DNA from: Desulforudis sp.
Lineage (GTDB): Bacteria > Bacillota > Desulfotomaculia > Desulfotomaculales > Desulforudaceae
Reading direction: 5' to 3'
DNA: 36,118 nucleotides
NCBI GenBank assembly: GCA_019084485.1
Contig: JAHRFU010000058.1
Location: 1 to 36,118, forward strand
The position numbers and the translations under genes are program-made. This document shows positions 9,087 to 17,956 of the stretch, piece by piece (the first letter of the stretch is position 1; each line of letters begins with the position of its first letter). The notes beneath the pieces were generated by a model that had not been told where the DNA came from, did not search any database, and saw only the letters and a list, made by a program, of their open reading frames with translations.

Positions 9087-10076
9087 TTAGCCCTCCCTCA
9101 TCCAGCGCGCTACGTCCTTAGCAAAATAGGTCAAAATGATATCGGCTCCGGCCCGCCGCATACTGGTCAGCATCTCCAGAACCAGACTGCGTTCGTCCAC
9201 CCAGCCCTTTTGGGCCGCGGCACGGACCATCGCATACTCCCCGCTGACGTTATAAGCCGCAACCGGCATCCGAAATTCATCCTTGACCTTCCGGATGATA
9301 TCCAGGTAAGACAGGGCCGGTTTCACCATCACGATGTCCGCCCCTTCCTCGATGTCCTCAGCCACCTCGCGTAAGGCTTCCGTGCTGTTCGCCGGATCCA
9401 TCTGATAAGACCGGCGGTCTCCGAACTGCGGTGCGGAATCGGCGGCTTCACGGAAGGGTCCGTAGAAGGCCGAAGCATACTTGGCAGCGTAGGACATGAT
9501 CGAAACATCTTCCAGTCCCTCGCGATCCAACAGTTCCCGGATCGCTCTAACCCGCCCGTCCATCATATCTGAGGGTGCTACCATATCCGCTCCGGCCCGG
9601 GCGTGCGATAGACCGGTTCGGGCCAGAAGGTTAAGCGACGGGTCATTCAGGATGTTTCCAGTTGTCGGACAGACCACCCCACAGTGCCCGTGGCTGGTAT
9701 AGCCGCACAGACAGACATCAGTGGCCACGAGCAACTCCTTGTGTGCGGCCTTGATCTGCCGCACGGCAGACTGTACGATTCCGTCCTCGGCATAGGCGGC
9801 GCTGGCCTTTTCGTCCTTGTGGGCCGGGTCGGGCACTCCGAACACGATAATCCCAGGGATACCGAGCGACACCACCTCATCGATCTCGGCCCCCAGTGTA
9901 TCCACGGAATAGCGGTACACTCCGGACATCGACTCGACCGGTTGACGGATACCCATACCCCCGGTCACAAAAACCGGGTACATCAAATTATCCGTGCTAA
10001 GGCGCGTCTCGAGCACCATCCGCCGGATGGCGGCGCTGTTCCTTAACCGGCGCAGTCTGGTTTGCGGAAAGCCCAT
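9087..10076 (-). CDS. hemB: Delta-aminolevulinic acid dehydratase (porphobilinogen synthase)
   Basis: Condenses two 5-aminolevulinate molecules to porphobilinogen. The 329 residues match the family. The zinc site is [12 protein letters not shown] (C122, C124, C132), so it is a zinc-dependent form. The active-site lysines are K199 ([13 protein letters not shown]) and the Schiff-base K252 ([12 protein letters not shown]). The start is ATG at 10076 with GAGGGTG upstream. It lies 18 bases after ahbC and 2 bases before ahbD in the same operon. Confidence 0.97.
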   Translation of the reverse strand: MGFPQTRLRRLRNSAAIRRMVLETRLSTDNLMYPVFVTGGMGIRQPVESMSGVYRYSVDTLGAEIDEVVSLGIPGIIVFGVPDPAHKDEKASAAYAEDGIVQSAVRQIKAAHKELLVATDVCLCGYTSHGHCGVVCPTTGNILNDPSLNLLARTGLSHARAGADMVAPSDMMDGRVRAIRELLDREGLEDVSIMSYAAKYASAFYGPFREAADSAPQFGDRRSYQMDPANSTEALREVAEDIEEGADIVMVKPALSYLDIIRKVKDEFRMPVAAYNVSGEYAMVRAAAQKGWVDERSLVLEMLTSMRRAGADIILTYFAKDVARWMREG

Positions 10077-10094
10077 CTGTTCACACCCTCTTAC

Positions 10095-11243
10095 CTATAT
10101 CCCAATCTCCTCGTCCGTCAGATAACAGGCCGGATCCGGTGCCCAGAAGTCACCGCTCACCGCCTCCGCTCGCGGGCGGAAGTTACCGTTACAGATCGAG
10201 AGCCACCGGCAGGCCGCACAGCGCCCATGCAGCAGCGGTTTGCGTTCCTTTAACCCGGCCATAATCGGATGAGAGTCGTCTTCCCAAATGTCACCGAACT
10301 TGCGTTCCCGGACGTTGCCCAAAGTGTGGTTCATAGTAAACTGATCCGGGTGGACATCGCCGTGCCAGTCCACACACCCAATGGCAATGCCGCTGCGATT
10401 ACCGCCCGCGTTCTGCAGCCACTGCCAGACCTCTTCAGCCTTCACCGGTGCGCTGTCCTTCAGTTTCAGGAAGGAATAGACGACGTCGGCGTGGTTGTCC
10501 ACGGTCAGAATCTCTTTATTTAGACCCCGCCGGCATAAGTCGGCAGTGCGTTCATAAATCCGATCCACCACAGCGCGCTTCTCCACAGAATTCAGATCCT
10601 GTTCGATCAGCTGACTGCCCCGCCCTGAATAGACCAGGTGGTAGAAGCAGACCCGGTCAATGCTCTCAGACTCTACGAGGTCGAAAATCTGATCCACCTC
10701 GCGGTAGTTGTCTCTGGTAATCGTAAAGCGCAGGCCGACCCGCTGCCCCACAGCCACGCAGTGGCGTACGCCCTCGATAGCGGCATCAAAAGCGCCGTCG
10801 TAGCCGCGCATCCGGTCGTTGGTGTCCCGCATCCCATCGATGCTGATACCGGCATAGCCGACCCCGGTTTCCTTTAGACGCCAGGCCACCTCACGCGTGA
10901 TCAGGGTGCCGTTTGTCGATACAGTGGGGCGAATCCCCTTTTCCCGCGCCAGGTTCGCCAGTTCAAAGAAGTCAGGGCGCATCAGGGGCTCGCCGCCCGA
11001 GAACAGGATCACCGGTACCCGGTAGGCAGCCAGGTCATCGATTAATTGTTTGGCTTCCGTAGTAGAAAGCTCACCCTCACCTGGTTTCAGACGAGCGCTG
11101 GCATAGCAATGCTTACACCTAAGGTTGCAGGCACGGGTGGAATTCCAAACCACCACGGGACGCACGGGCCCCTCACGGCGCCGATAACGCAGGTGATCTC
11201 CGGTTTCGTTCTGTCCTGAAATAATTTTTGAAATACTAAGCAC
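10095..11243 (-). CDS. ahbC: Radical SAM protein AhbC (NirJ1-like, didecarboxysiroheme deacetylase)
   Basis: Removes the acetate side chains of 12,18-didecarboxysiroheme to give Fe-coproporphyrin III. The 382 residues have the radical SAM motif C39-x3-C43-x2-C46 in TRACNLRCKHCYASARL, the GGE motif in FSGGEPLMRPDFF, and a cysteine-bearing C-terminal SPASM-like region (CVDWHGDVHPDQ, CAACRWLSIC, a final CYLTDEE). The roughly 30-residue leader before the first strand is typical of NirJ1/AhbC, whereas AhbD starts at the barrel. The start is GTG at 11243, overlapping the cobA-hemD stop by one base. It is placed just after uroporphyrinogen III methylation in gene order. Confidence 0.87.
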   Translation of the reverse strand: MLSISKIISGQNETGDHLRYRRREGPVRPVVVWNSTRACNLRCKHCYASARLKPGEGELSTTEAKQLIDDLAAYRVPVILFSGGEPLMRPDFFELANLAREKGIRPTVSTNGTLITREVAWRLKETGVGYAGISIDGMRDTNDRMRGYDGAFDAAIEGVRHCVAVGQRVGLRFTITRDNYREVDQIFDLVESESIDRVCFYHLVYSGRGSQLIEQDLNSVEKRAVVDRIYERTADLCRRGLNKEILTVDNHADVVYSFLKLKDSAPVKAEEVWQWLQNAGGNRSGIAIGCVDWHGDVHPDQFTMNHTLGNVRERKFGDIWEDDSHPIMAGLKERKPLLHGRCAACRWLSICNGNFRPRAEAVSGDFWAPDPACYLTDEEIGI

Positions 11244-12772
11244 TAACTACCACTCCCGCCAAAATAACCTCTAATTGCTGCGACCAATCCATCTATCGTA
11301 TGCTCATCCGCCACAGCATCGACCTTCAGGCCATACTCTACCGCAGTGTCTGCGGTGACCGGTCCGATGCAGGCCACGGCCACCCCTTTGAGTAGACCGT
11401 CAATACGGTCGGCACCAAGGGTACTCACAAAATTACGGACGGTCGATGAACTGGTGAAGGTCACCATATCCATCCGCCCCGTTTCGAACATCTCCCGAAC
11501 CGCCTCGACGTCGCCAGTCCCGGGCACCGTGCGGTAAGTGGTCACATCATCGACGCGGGCACCCATCCGCTCCAGGGCTTCCGCCAGCATTTTGGGTGCA
11601 ATGTCAGCGCGGGGCAAGAGAATGCGGTCACCCGGCTCAATGATCGCCTGCATCCCGCGCGCTATCTCCGCCGCCTGGAACTCCACCGGTACATACTCAA
11701 CCAACAGCCCGCGTTCTTCCAGTGCCGCTTTCGTCACCGGCCCGATGGCGCAGATGCGCACCCCGGCCAGCCCCCTGACATCCCGGCCCAGAGCACGCAG
11801 TCGGGCAAAGAAATAGCGCACCCCGTTTACACTCGTAAAGACCACCCAGTTGTATGCGCCGATTTCCTGAATAGCCCTGTCCAGGGGAGTCCAGTCAAGC
11901 GGCTCTTCAATCGCGATGGTCGGGAACTCAAGAGCCTCCCCGCCCAGTCGGGCGATGGTGTTGGACAGCACACTGGCCTGTTCCCTCGAACGTGTAACCA
12001 GAATCCGCCGGCCGAAAAGGGGTCTTCGCTCGATCCATTTCAGCCGGTCGCGCAGCTTACAGACCTCCCCGACCACAATCACCGCCGGGTTCTTCAGACC
12101 CGCTGCCTGCACCTTCTCCACAATATCGTCAAGCATACCCACCACTGTGACCTGTTCCGGCCAGGTACCCCAACGGATCACCGAAGACGGGGTGTCTCCC
12201 GGGCGTCCATGGCGCTTGAGCCGCTCTACAATTTTGGGCAGATTGGCCATTCCCATCAGGAAGACCAGGGTTCCGGCTCCGGTGCTCAGTTTGTCCCAGG
12301 CAATGGTGCTCTCGTCTTTCGTCGGATCCTCATTACCGGTTATGATGGCCACAGAAGTCGTAAAGTCACGGTGCGTCAGCGGAATTCCGGCATAGGCCGG
12401 AGCCGCGATCGCAGACGTAACCCCGGGTACGATCTCGAAATCTAAGTCGTTCTCGGCCAGGGCCTCAGCTTCCTCGCCCCCACGTCCGAAAATGAAGGGG
12501 TCACCGCCCTTAACCCGGGCGACGGTCTTGCCCTCCCTGACCCTGGCCACCAGAACCTCGTTGATCTGATCCTGGGTGAGCGTGTGGCCGTCCGGCGACT
12601 TACCGGCGTAAATCAGCTCGGTATTGGGTCCGGTATGACTGAGCAGGCGCAGGTTCACCAGGCGGTCGAAGATCACAACATCCGCTTCCGCGATACACTG
12701 TTGCCCGCGAATGGTCAAAAGCCCGGGATCGCCCGGACCGGCACCGACCAGATAGGCGATTCCTCTAGACAC
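11243..12772 (-). CDS. cobA-hemD: Fused uroporphyrinogen-III C-methyltransferase / uroporphyrinogen-III synthase
   Basis: Two enzymes in one chain. Residues 1 to about 250 are the SAM-dependent methyltransferase (YLVGAGPGDPGLLTIRG at the start, GGDPFIFGRGGEEAEAL near 105-121), which makes precorrin-2 from uroporphyrinogen III. From about 255 to 509 is uroporphyrinogen-III synthase (GRRILVTRSREQASVL, VVFTSVNGVRYFF, later MVTFTSSSTVRNF), which closes hydroxymethylbilane. The fusion is well known in Firmicutes and places synthesis and first use of uroporphyrinogen III in one protein, fitting a pathway routed through siroheme. The start is GTG at 12772 with GAGGGAGG upstream, overlapping the hemC end by eight bases. 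Confidence 0.96.
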   Translation of the reverse strand: MSRGIAYLVGAGPGDPGLLTIRGQQCIAEADVVIFDRLVNLRLLSHTGPNTELIYAGKSPDGHTLTQDQINEVLVARVREGKTVARVKGGDPFIFGRGGEEAEALAENDLDFEIVPGVTSAIAAPAYAGIPLTHRDFTTSVAIITGNEDPTKDESTIAWDKLSTGAGTLVFLMGMANLPKIVERLKRHGRPGDTPSSVIRWGTWPEQVTVVGMLDDIVEKVQAAGLKNPAVIVVGEVCKLRDRLKWIERRPLFGRRILVTRSREQASVLSNTIARLGGEALEFPTIAIEEPLDWTPLDRAIQEIGAYNWVVFTSVNGVRYFFARLRALGRDVRGLAGVRICAIGPVTKAALEERGLLVEYVPVEFQAAEIARGMQAIIEPGDRILLPRADIAPKMLAEALERMGARVDDVTTYRTVPGTGDVEAVREMFETGRMDMVTFTSSSTVRNFVSTLGADRIDGLLKGVAVACIGPVTADTAVEYGLKVDAVADEHTIDGLVAAIRGYFGGSGS

Positions 12773-13706
12773 CGGCTCCGCCTCCCTCTCGCAGTTTCTG
12801 CAGTATCTCCTTCGCTCCCAGGCTCAGCAGCTTTTCAGCCAGCCGCCTGCCCAGCTGATCCGGCATATCCAGCGGCAAGGCATCGATCGCCCGTGCAATC
12901 TTCTTTCCATCCAGCGAAGCCACCAGGCCCTCCAGCACCAAGTCTCCATCCCATACCCGGGCGAAGGCGCCGATCGGAATCTGGCAGCCCCCCTCCAGGC
13001 ACCTTAACATCGAACGCTCAGCGAGCACGGCCGCCCGTGTGTCGGCGTGGTCGATCAGCTTCAGCTTCTCCAGCATATCGGTGTCGTCTTCCCGGACTTC
13101 CACACCCAAGGCACCCTGTCCCACCGCCGGCAGACAAACCGCAAAGGATAGGCGCTGCGTGACTCGCTCCGCCAGGCCCAGTCGGGCAACACCGGCCCAG
13201 GCCAGAATGATGGCATCTACTTTACCCTCTTCTAGCTTGCGCAGCCTGGTTTGCACATTCCCGCGGATGGACACGATCTCCAAGTCCGAGCGAAAGGCAT
13301 TAATCTGAGCCGTACGCCGCAGACTGCTCGTGCCGATCCGGGCCCCCGGCTCAAACTCTTCCAATTGCTTACCGTGCCGTGAGATCAAGACATCTCCCGC
13401 GTCCTCCCGCTTCAGGATGGCTCCGATGGCCAACCCCTCCGGCAGTTTCGTCGGCAGATCTTTCATACTGTGTACGGCGATGTCGATCTGACGGTCGAGC
13501 AACGCCTTTTCAATTTCCTTGGTGAAGAGACCCTTGTCACCAATCTTGGCCAGGGCCACATTCAGAATGTTGTCACCGGTGGTTTGAATCTTCTCCACCC
13601 GGAAGGACAGCTCCGGAAAAAGCTTTTTCAGGCGTGCCGCAACCTGTCTGGTCTGCTCCAGAGCCAGTGCGCTTCCCCGTGAACCGATGGTTATAATTCT
13701 TCCCAT
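12765..13706 (-). CDS. hemC: Hydroxymethylbilane synthase (porphobilinogen deaminase)
   Basis: Polymerises four porphobilinogens to hydroxymethylbilane. The 313 residues are normal for the family. Visible features are IGSRGSALALEQT at the start, the catalytic Asp in HSMKDLPT (D83), the arginine-rich substrate site GTSSLRRTAQ and RGNVQTRLRKL, and the dipyrromethane-cofactor Cys at C241 in CLEGGCQIPIGA. It sits 14 bases after hemA in the heme operon. Confidence 0.97.
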   Translation of the reverse strand: MGRIITIGSRGSALALEQTRQVAARLKKLFPELSFRVEKIQTTGDNILNVALAKIGDKGLFTKEIEKALLDRQIDIAVHSMKDLPTKLPEGLAIGAILKREDAGDVLISRHGKQLEEFEPGARIGTSSLRRTAQINAFRSDLEIVSIRGNVQTRLRKLEEGKVDAIILAWAGVARLGLAERVTQRLSFAVCLPAVGQGALGVEVREDDTDMLEKLKLIDHADTRAAVLAERSMLRCLEGGCQIPIGAFARVWDGDLVLEGLVASLDGKKIARAIDALPLDMPDQLGRRLAEKLLSLGAKEILQKLREGGGAGV

Positions 13707-13720
13707 TCTACAAACCCGTC

Positions 13721-15040
13721 CTAGCGTCCCGACTTACGTCTATAGACCGCCGGGCGTTTTTCACTCTTCTTATTATCCCCAGTATCCAGGTCAAACAGCT
13801 TCTGCAGTGCCTCGGCAAAATGATAGCCTTCCGGGGTCTGGGCGTAATCCTTGAGACGGGTAATCGGCTCGTGCAGGAGCTGATTTACGATGGAGTTGGC
13901 TAGAGAACCGATCACCTTGATTTCCCGCTCCGACAGTTCACCGAGGCGGTTAATCGCCCGCTGCAACTCCCTCTCCTTGATCTCATCGCCCCGCTTCTTT
14001 AAGGCAGCCACAGTGGGCACCACGAACTTGGTACCGAGAGCACAGGTGAACTCATCAAGTCGTTGCTTAATAATCTCTTCCGCGAGCGCCGCCGCTCGTT
14101 TCCGTACGGCTAGATTGGAATCCACCACGCTCTGCAGACTGTCAATGTCATAGAGGGCTACGCCCTCCAGGTGCCCCACTGCCGGGTCGATGTCCCGGGG
14201 CACGGCGATGTCAATCATAAACATGTTCGAATGACCACGATCAACTAATACCGACACCATTTGCTCCGCCCTAATCACGTAGTGAGAGGCGGCTGTGCAA
14301 CTGATCACGATATCGGCATCCAGCATCGACTCGTACAGCAAGTCAAAGCGTACTGCCCGTCCACCGAACTGCTGGGCCAACTCCACCGCTCGGTCATAGG
14401 AGCGGTTTGAAACAATCACACCGGATACTCCATTGGCCAGCAGGTGCTTGACCGTCAATTCACTCATCTTGCCCGCGCCCACAATTAGCACTGAGCGTCC
14501 TTCCAAGCTGCCCAGCGTCTGACGCGCCAGTTCAACGGCGGCATAGCTGATGGAAACCGGGTTTTTATCGATCCCCGTCTCATGGCGCACCCGCTTGCCC
14601 AGTGCCAGGGCGTGCTGGAACACCACATTCATCAGCGAACTCACCGTATCGACTTCCAGTCCCGCCAGATAGGCCTGTTTCACCTGCCCCAGTATCTGGG
14701 TTTCCCCCAGGACCATGGAGTCAAGCCCTGAGGCCACCCGGAACAGGTGACCTAAAGCGTCTTCCGAGGTTAGGAGATAGGTGTAGGGCCGCATTTCTAC
14801 GGCTGAGTAGCCGCAGTACCCGGAGAGAAACTGCCAGAGGCTGTCCACGCCACGCTCCTCCTGGAGCACGGCATAGATCTCGGTACGGTTGCATGTGGAT
14901 ACTATCACGCAGCTCTCCACGCCTTCATAGGCGTGCAGTGTGCTGATCGTTTCTCTTAACGAATGGTCGGGAAAAGAGAGCTTTTCCCTAACTTCAAGCG
15001 GGGCCGTGCGGTGATTCAAACCCAGTACCGCGAACAACAC
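13721..15040 (-). CDS. hemA: Glutamyl-tRNA reductase
   Basis: Reduces glutamyl-tRNA(Glu) to glutamate-1-semialdehyde using NADPH. The N-terminus LGLNHRTAPLEVREKLSF and the catalytic cysteine C50 in VSTCNRTEIYAV are diagnostic. The NADPH domain shows LIVGAGKMSELTVKHL, and the C-terminus is the helical dimerisation domain. I chose the GTG at 15040 (MLFAVLGLNH, 439 residues) with AGGAG ten bases upstream. The open frame extends 50 codons further, but that stretch is sirC in another frame. It overlaps the 3' end of sirC by 47 bases, an unusually long overlap, suggesting translational coupling. Confidence 0.95.
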   Translation of the reverse strand: MLFAVLGLNHRTAPLEVREKLSFPDHSLRETISTLHAYEGVESCVIVSTCNRTEIYAVLQEERGVDSLWQFLSGYCGYSAVEMRPYTYLLTSEDALGHLFRVASGLDSMVLGETQILGQVKQAYLAGLEVDTVSSLMNVVFQHALALGKRVRHETGIDKNPVSISYAAVELARQTLGSLEGRSVLIVGAGKMSELTVKHLLANGVSGVIVSNRSYDRAVELAQQFGGRAVRFDLLYESMLDADIVISCTAASHYVIRAEQMVSVLVDRGHSNMFMIDIAVPRDIDPAVGHLEGVALYDIDSLQSVVDSNLAVRKRAAALAEEIIKQRLDEFTCALGTKFVVPTVAALKKRGDEIKERELQRAINRLGELSEREIKVIGSLANSIVNQLLHEPITRLKDYAQTPEGYHFAEALQKLFDLDTGDNKKSEKRPAVYRRKSGR

Positions 15041-15656
15041 GGGCAACCAGCTCCTCCAGCATTGCGCTGTCTCCCTGCTCAAGTGCATCCAGGATCTGGG
15101 GTGTGGAAAGCGCTTCGAGCAGGGCTTCTTTTTCTGTAGCGTCTTGGACACTCCGAACAATATTATGGCGCATTTCACCGATAAGTTCAAGGTAGCGCCC
15201 GTAGACCGGTCCGTAATGACTCTCTAGTTGCTGCCTGATCTTGCGGGCCAACATCGGGCTTTTCCCCCCGGTGGAGATGGAGATCACCAAGTCCCCCCGC
15301 CGCACCACTGCGGGCACATAGAACGTACAGTGCTCCGGATCATCAACAGAGTTAATCAGTATTTGGCGCGCAGCGCAATCCGCGGCCACCTCCTGGTTAA
15401 CAGTAGAATCGTTGGTGGCGCTGATTACCAGGAATGCCCCATCGACGTCTCCGGAACGGTACGGCCGCAGATCCACCTCGATTCGGTTCTGCTCCTGCAT
15501 TTCCTGAAGCTCCCCGGCTAAGACCGGGCTGATCACCCGTACCCGCGCACCTGCATCCAGAAGCGAGCAGACTTTGCGATACGCCACTGATCCCCCGCCC
15601 ACTACAACACTTAACTGACCGTCCAGTATTAAGGCCACCGGGTAAATTCTCTGCAT
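14994..15656 (-). CDS. sirC: Precorrin-2 dehydrogenase (SirC/Met8-type, CysG N-terminal domain)
   Basis: NAD-dependent oxidation of precorrin-2 to sirohydrochlorin. The 220 residues begin with MQRIYPVALILDGQLSVVVGGG, a Rossmann NAD site. The conserved Asp lies in NSVDDPEHCTFYVPA (104-105), and STGGKSPMLARKIRQQLE begins the dimerisation/helical part. In the Met8 family the same fold can also insert iron; whether this protein does so cannot be told from sequence. No separate sirohydrochlorin ferrochelatase (SirB, CbiK or CbiX type) is in the window. The start is ATG at 15656, behind GAGGTGAGG. It is first in the heme operon, 113 bases after the polyprenyl synthase. Confidence 0.92.
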   Translation of the reverse strand: MQRIYPVALILDGQLSVVVGGGSVAYRKVCSLLDAGARVRVISPVLAGELQEMQEQNRIEVDLRPYRSGDVDGAFLVISATNDSTVNQEVAADCAARQILINSVDDPEHCTFYVPAVVRRGDLVISISTGGKSPMLARKIRQQLESHYGPVYGRYLELIGEMRHNIVRSVQDATEKEALLEALSTPQILDALEQGDSAMLEELVARVVRGTGFESPHGPA

Positions 15657-15673
15657 TACCTCACCTCTACTCT

Positions 15674-15747
15674 AAAAGGGGGCAGCCGCCCATTCCTCTA
15701 ACGACCGGAACCACTAATGATGAAAGTTGTTGTGTGGTGCTGTGCGC
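15674..15747 (-). repeat. Two-block intergenic repeat upstream of sirC (copy 1)
   Basis: Block A at 15674-15696 (AAAAGGGGGCAGCCGCCC then ATTCC) and block B at 15724-15747 (AAGTTGTTGTGTGGTGCTGT then GCGC) recur at 24128-24150 and 24171-24194 with two and one mismatches. The middle is divergent but shares AACGACC. Both copies have the same orientation and lie just upstream of a minus-strand gene start. Confidence 0.8.
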
Positions 15748-15769
15748 TTTCCAGGTGTTGGTGCTACTG

Positions 15770-16729
15770 CTAGTAAGCTCGTATCTGGATGAACTCTGCG
15801 ATCTGCCGCAGACTTTCGCGAGCCGGAACATCCGGTAGACGCTTTAGTTGTTGAATTGATTTTTCCAAATAGGCTCCGGCGATATGCCGACCGTAGTCGA
15901 TGCCGCCCAGTTCGCGGGTCAACTCAATCGCTTCTTCGACCTCAGTCTCAGTTTTTGACCGGTTTTCAACGATCTCACGTAAGCGCTCCGCAGCGGAACC
16001 TCCACGGTTTAAAGCGTAGATTACCGGAATCGTTACTATTCCCTGACGCAGATCTCCCCCGACCCGTTTCCCCAGACGCGACTCATCAGCCACCATATCC
16101 AGGATGTCATCCGTCACCTGAAAGGCTATGCCTAAATAGTGTCCGAAACGGCCCAGTGGATGGTGTATCGCATCCGGAGCCCCGGCTGCAACCGCTCCGA
16201 GCTTGCAACTGGATTCAATCAAACAGGCGGTCTTACATTGGATGCGATGCAGATAGTTGCGCAGGTTGGCCTGATAAATACCGTGCATTTGGATGATTTC
16301 GCCCTCGCACATCTTTACGCAGGTGCCGGAAAGGACACGGGAGATTAACGGACGATCATACCCGGAAACCTGGATCAGGGCCTTGGCAAGTACGTAGTCG
16401 CCGGTGTGGGTCGAGACTTCGTTCCCCCAGAGGGCTCTGACCGTGGGCTTCCCACGCCTGGCATCGGCCTCGTCGACCACATCGTCGTGCACCAGAGTGG
16501 CCATGTGAATCAGTTCCAAGGCCGCCGCCAGTGGCCAAACCCCACTGACGTCGTCCGTGTATACCTTAGCGGATAATAGCGCAAAGGCCGGTCGTAAACG
16601 CTTGCCGCCGGCCCTCAAGAGATGGGTTGCCGTCTGGTTCAGGAGGTCATCTTCACCGATCAGCACCCTACCCAGTTCGATCTCTACCGCTTCCAGGTCC
16701 GCACTGATCAATTTAAAAAATGGCAGCAT
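15770..16729 (-). CDS. Trans-polyprenyl diphosphate synthase (heptaprenyl-type, component II)
   Basis: Prenyl chain elongating enzyme; in this setting it most likely makes the menaquinone side chain. The 319 residues carry LLRAGGKRLRPAF near 37-49, the first aspartate-rich motif HDDVVDEAD (D82, D83, D86), GDYVLAKAL at 110-118, and the second motif QVTDDILDM (D207, D208, D211). The residues before the first aspartate motif are small (ATLV), as in long-chain synthases. A separate small regulatory subunit (HepS) is not seen next to it, so product length and partner are uncertain. The start is ATG at 16729 with GGAAAGG upstream. It is followed by the heme operon. Confidence 0.9.
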   Translation of the reverse strand: MLPFFKLISADLEAVEIELGRVLIGEDDLLNQTATHLLRAGGKRLRPAFALLSAKVYTDDVSGVWPLAAALELIHMATLVHDDVVDEADARRGKPTVRALWGNEVSTHTGDYVLAKALIQVSGYDRPLISRVLSGTCVKMCEGEIIQMHGIYQANLRNYLHRIQCKTACLIESSCKLGAVAAGAPDAIHHPLGRFGHYLGIAFQVTDDILDMVADESRLGKRVGGDLRQGIVTIPVIYALNRGGSAAERLREIVENRSKTETEVEEAIELTRELGGIDYGRHIAGAYLEKSIQQLKRLPDVPARESLRQIAEFIQIRAY

Positions 16730-16869
16730 TCACCGATTGCCTTTCCGCCCAAATAGTGACAAACACAAGTCCGTTACTTCGCTGGACTGCCCGAATTCTC
16801 CTGCCCAAACCGGGAAATCCAACCAATGTCGACACTGAGGAATGCCGAAACCACTCACTGGCCTGCCCT

Positions 16870-17472
16870 TCACTTGGTAGATTCGTAAAAGAATCCGTCT
16901 TCCTCCTCATAAGGAATGGCGTCAATGTCTTGAACCTCGCCGCGATCCTCGTCTTCAACCTCTTCTATTTCCGTCGATAGACCGTGCTGCGCCAGATCCT
17001 GCCAAACGTCTTCCCGGTCGTAGACGACACTGCTGTCGTCATTCGCATGGCGATAGGGCCTTGGAAGCACTTCTTCTTCCAGCGGACGACGGCTCCCGGT
17101 TTTATCCCTGATTTCCTCACCCGCCTTGCAGGCCATGCACATTGTGGTATAGGGGATGGCGTCGAGTCGCTTGATGTCTATGGCATCGCCGCAGTGGTCG
17201 CATAGGCCGTACCGCCCCTGTTCAACCTTGTCCAAGGCGTCGTCAATCGCTCCCAGCACCAGACGGGCGTCCCCCCACAGGGCCAGATCCTTACTCCGCT
17301 CAAAGGTTTCACTGGCCACGTCGGCGGGATGGTTATCATACATGGACAGTTCGGACATTGAGTCTTCCTGGGCGACGTTCAATGTCGATCCGACGCTCTC
17401 CTTTCTTTCTTCCACCACCTGTTTCAGATCTATCAGGCGATGCGCGAAGTATTCCAGCTGCTTGGCTTCCAC
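16870..17472 (-). CDS. TraR/DksA zinc-finger protein of the YteA type
   Basis: A 200-residue protein with an N-terminal coiled-coil-like helix pair (LIDLKQVVEERKES, then ALWGDARLVLGAIDDALDKVEQGRYG) and a DksA-type C4 zinc finger with C91, C94, C112 and C115 in CDHCGDAIDIKRLDAIPYTTMCMAC-like arrangement. The C-terminus is long and acidic. Firmicute homologues (YteA) are annotated as sporulation-associated; the true target, possibly RNA polymerase, is unproven. The start is GTG at 17472, behind GGAAGG. It lies 33 bases after the DUF5665 gene. Confidence 0.85.
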   Translation of the reverse strand: MEAKQLEYFAHRLIDLKQVVEERKESVGSTLNVAQEDSMSELSMYDNHPADVASETFERSKDLALWGDARLVLGAIDDALDKVEQGRYGLCDHCGDAIDIKRLDAIPYTTMCMACKAGEEIRDKTGSRRPLEEEVLPRPYRHANDDSSVVYDREDVWQDLAQHGLSTEIEEVEDEDRGEVQDIDAIPYEEEDGFFYESTK

Positions 17473-17505
17473 GTGGTACCTTCCACCTTCCTGTTGTGTA
17501 GTCGA

Positions 17506-17814
17506 TTAGGGTCCCAGGTTCAACTGGACCAGCCGCACAATGGTGGCAATGAATTGGCTGATCCCGGGCAGGTTAAGCAACACAATGCGCTGTAGGACCA
17601 ACAGTAGGAGCGCCCCCAGGATTGTGAAGCCGATAGCCATACCGAGCCCCCTAGCGATGCCAGCGAGGAAATTGATGTACATCAGCCGATAGGGACGTTT
17701 AAGCAGATATACGTACTCCGCCAGCTTCATTTTCTCCATGGCAATGGCCAGTTCTTCAACCTTTTCCTTGAGGCTCTCTAATACTGCCGTCTGTCTGGGC
17801 CTTGATCTAAGCAT
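17506..17814 (-). CDS. Small membrane protein, DUF5665-like
   Basis: 102 residues: a charged N-terminal helix (LESLKEKVEELAIAMEKMKLAEYVYLL), then one long hydrophobic stretch with GLGMAIGFTILGALLLLVL near 57-75 and a second, amphipathic-hydrophobic segment to the end. The YVYLLKRPYRLMYINFLAGIARG motif is typical of the family named DUF5665. No enzymatic motif is seen. ATG at 17814 follows GGGAGGG. It is probably co-transcribed with the YteA-like gene. Confidence 0.75.
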   Translation of the reverse strand: MLRSRPRQTAVLESLKEKVEELAIAMEKMKLAEYVYLLKRPYRLMYINFLAGIARGLGMAIGFTILGALLLLVLQRIVLLNLPGISQFIATIVRLVQLNLGP

Positions 17815-17904
17815 CCAGACCCTCCCGTTCTAACCTGATAACATTATTTACCGTCAGGGCCTTATTAATGTCCTGTAAGGAGATGTGAAACCGGTACAGA
17901 AACA

Positions 17905-17929
17905 AAAAAACGGGGTACTCCCCGTTTTT
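17905..17929 (-). terminator. Terminator after the UPF0210 gene
   Basis: AAAAACGGGG-TACT-CCCCGTTTTT is a perfect stem flanked by A and T runs, so it can work in both directions. On the minus strand it ends the UPF0210 gene, 28 bases beyond its stop. Confidence 0.9.
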
Positions 17930-17956
17930 CATAGAAACCTTCTTATTTAATCGAGA

